Below, in pieces: positions 63,029 through 64,000 of a stretch of 64,000 nucleotides of DNA. Every line of letters begins with the position of its first letter. The first letter of the stretch is position 1. A program made the position numbers and the translations under genes. The notes beneath the pieces are model-generated. The model was not told where the DNA came from. It did not search any database and saw only the letters and a list, made by a program, of their open reading frames with translations. The DNA is from an uncultured bacterium. GTDB taxonomy: Bacteria; Bacillota; Clostridia; Lachnospirales; Lachnospiraceae. Where the stretch lies: NCBI GenBank assembly GCA_905215405.1, contig CAJMQE010000007.1, forward strand, positions 1 to 64,000. Reading direction: 5' to 3'.

Positions 63029-63087
63029 TATAGTACCGACGGGAAACTGAACGTTGGAATTTACGGGTATTGGGTTAGGAGACTATC

Positions 63088-64000
63088 ATGAATCAGAACA
63101 GAGCACAGGAGATACTAAAGCACATCACACAGGATAAGGATTTTGGCGTGTCAATGTTCAAGACACTTTCACTTTCTGACAGCATTTATGTAGTGTCAGA
63201 TATTATTCCATCATGTGTGAAGAAAGCAATTGCTGATGGAAATGAAAACGATGAAGGATATTTCAATAAGATCCTGAGATCATTCCGTCCAATTGTAGTT
63301 GAGAAGATTAAGACAGCAGACAGACTCTGGATCGTCTATTGCGAATCAACAGGATATCCATACGAACTGGATCAGGATATGATCGTTCTTTTTGATTATG
63401 CAAACCATAAGCTGGTTACAGAGAAGCTGGAGAAGGCGGGATTTAAAGTAGCAACAACAGATGTCGATCAGACACAATTTAAAAATGAAGTTGCCCATAT
63501 GTACCGAAATGGTTATAAAGCCATGAGATTTATGGATGGAAAATCAACTCCATATGTAGTGGAAAGAGAAGAATTTTATCCATTTAGTGATTTTTATACA
63601 GATGAATATATAACAAATCCAGCCCTGGAATACAGTATGATTTCATTTTTCCAGGAATTCAGAAAACAGGTGGAAGTTTCAGATCAGCGAGCACAGATGT
63701 TAAAGACTCGTGAGAATGCCATGGCTCAGAACATGTTAAATGGTGAATTCATGGTTCCATGTATCAAAACAGAGACTGAGGAAGAAGTTGAAATTTCTCA
63801 TCCATATGTGAATCTGAAGGAGCAGCTCAAACCTGCTGACGGCAAAGATGTAATTGCAATTCCTGCATTTACGGATGGATTTGAATTAGATAAATGTTAT
63901 GAAGGAAAGCATGAGAATATGCTTTATAGTTTCAAAGAATTGACGGAACTTGTAGATGAGCTTGGGGCACATGGTATGATTCTGAATTGTCTTGGAATCA
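63088..64000 (+). CDS. SseB-like domain protein (3' end beyond the window)
   Basis: An open frame of at least 304 codons that runs off the window. The visible part is soluble, with an N-terminal region about 1-240 that I do not recognise, followed by LKEQLKPADGKDVIAIPAFT and the DGFELDKCYEGK segment, which fit the start of an SseB N-terminal-type domain. Function unknown. TTAGGAGA precedes the ATG at 63088, with its own promoter. A full-length call needs the adjoining sequence. Confidence 0.75.
   Translation, partial: MNQNRAQEILKHITQDKDFGVSMFKTLSLSDSIYVVSDIIPSCVKKAIADGNENDEGYFNKILRSFRPIVVEKIKTADRLWIVYCESTGYPYELDQDMIVLFDYANHKLVTEKLEKAGFKVATTDVDQTQFKNEVAHMYRNGYKAMRFMDGKSTPYVVEREEFYPFSDFYTDEYITNPALEYSMISFFQEFRKQVEVSDQRAQMLKTRENAMAQNMLNGEFMVPCIKTETEEEVEISHPYVNLKEQLKPADGKDVIAIPAFTDGFELDKCYEGKHENMLYSFKELTELVDELGAHGMILNCLGI

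Overview
The window reads as chromosomal DNA of a low-GC, spore-forming Firmicute. Lachnospiraceae (class Clostridia) is the best guess. The support is AGA-rich, AT-leaning codon use, a cotJABC spore-coat operon behind a near-consensus sigma-E promoter, sporulation sigma factor SigH, a CIRCE-controlled groESL operon, a cysteine T-box leader, and families typical of that group (DUF6062, DUF6106, DUF2225, SseB-like, CBS-type pyrophosphatase). The genus call is inference. I see no rRNA, CRISPR array, intact prophage or insertion sequence. Most genes are on the + strand.

Layout. 0.5-9.7 kb: FAD oxidoreductase, cytosolic CZB-type chemoreceptor, CBS-DRTGG pyrophosphatase, methionine aminopeptidase, a small unknown protein and NudC, converging on a MocR-type regulator. 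9.9-18.7 kb: DUF6062 protein, site-2 protease, cotJA-cotJB-cotJC, an esterase lipoprotein, a transglutaminase-like lipoprotein and a small acidic membrane protein on the minus strand, an OGG1-like glycosylase, groES-groEL. 18.9-30.9 kb: MoxR/DUF58/transglutaminase operon, guaB, a CheX-like phosphatase with a CheY, truA, thiE, argS. 31-38.2 kb: CPBP protease, GT2 glycosyltransferase, KduD-like dehydrogenase, PAP2 protein (minus), then a three-gene operon of a degenerate ABC ATPase, a membrane protein and a BNR-repeat protein. 38.3-44 kb: tRNA-Val and tRNA-Met, then ispF / cysE-cysS-mrnC-rlmB-sigH, in the order seen in Bacillus subtilis but without gltX and yacP, ending at tRNA-Thr. 44-46.3 kb: an AT-rich patch with two related lipoproteins, probably acquired next to the tRNA. 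46.3-64 kb: L,D-transpeptidase, diguanylate cyclase, MacB-like ABC fusion, shikimate-kinase-like protein, glnS, two tandem DUF2225 genes leading into an LTA-synthase-like enzyme, carA-carB behind a possible attenuator, and a truncated SseB-like protein.

The most unusual material is non-coding or is a changed active site. A 33-bp tandem array after argS has units that can each fold into a hairpin, with compensatory changes between alternating units. Several genes have their last bases, stop codon included, tandemly repeated just downstream. There is an 11-copy 14-bp array, a TruA with Glu in place of the catalytic Asp, a shikimate-kinase homologue without its substrate-binding Arg, and an ABC ATPase lacking the Walker A lysine, signature motif and H-loop histidine. 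Regulatory layouts of note are a hairpin terminator 34 bp before argS with no room for a promoter after it, a terminator-like hairpin in the carA leader, and a tRNA-Thr with an atypical T-loop beside the lipoprotein patch.
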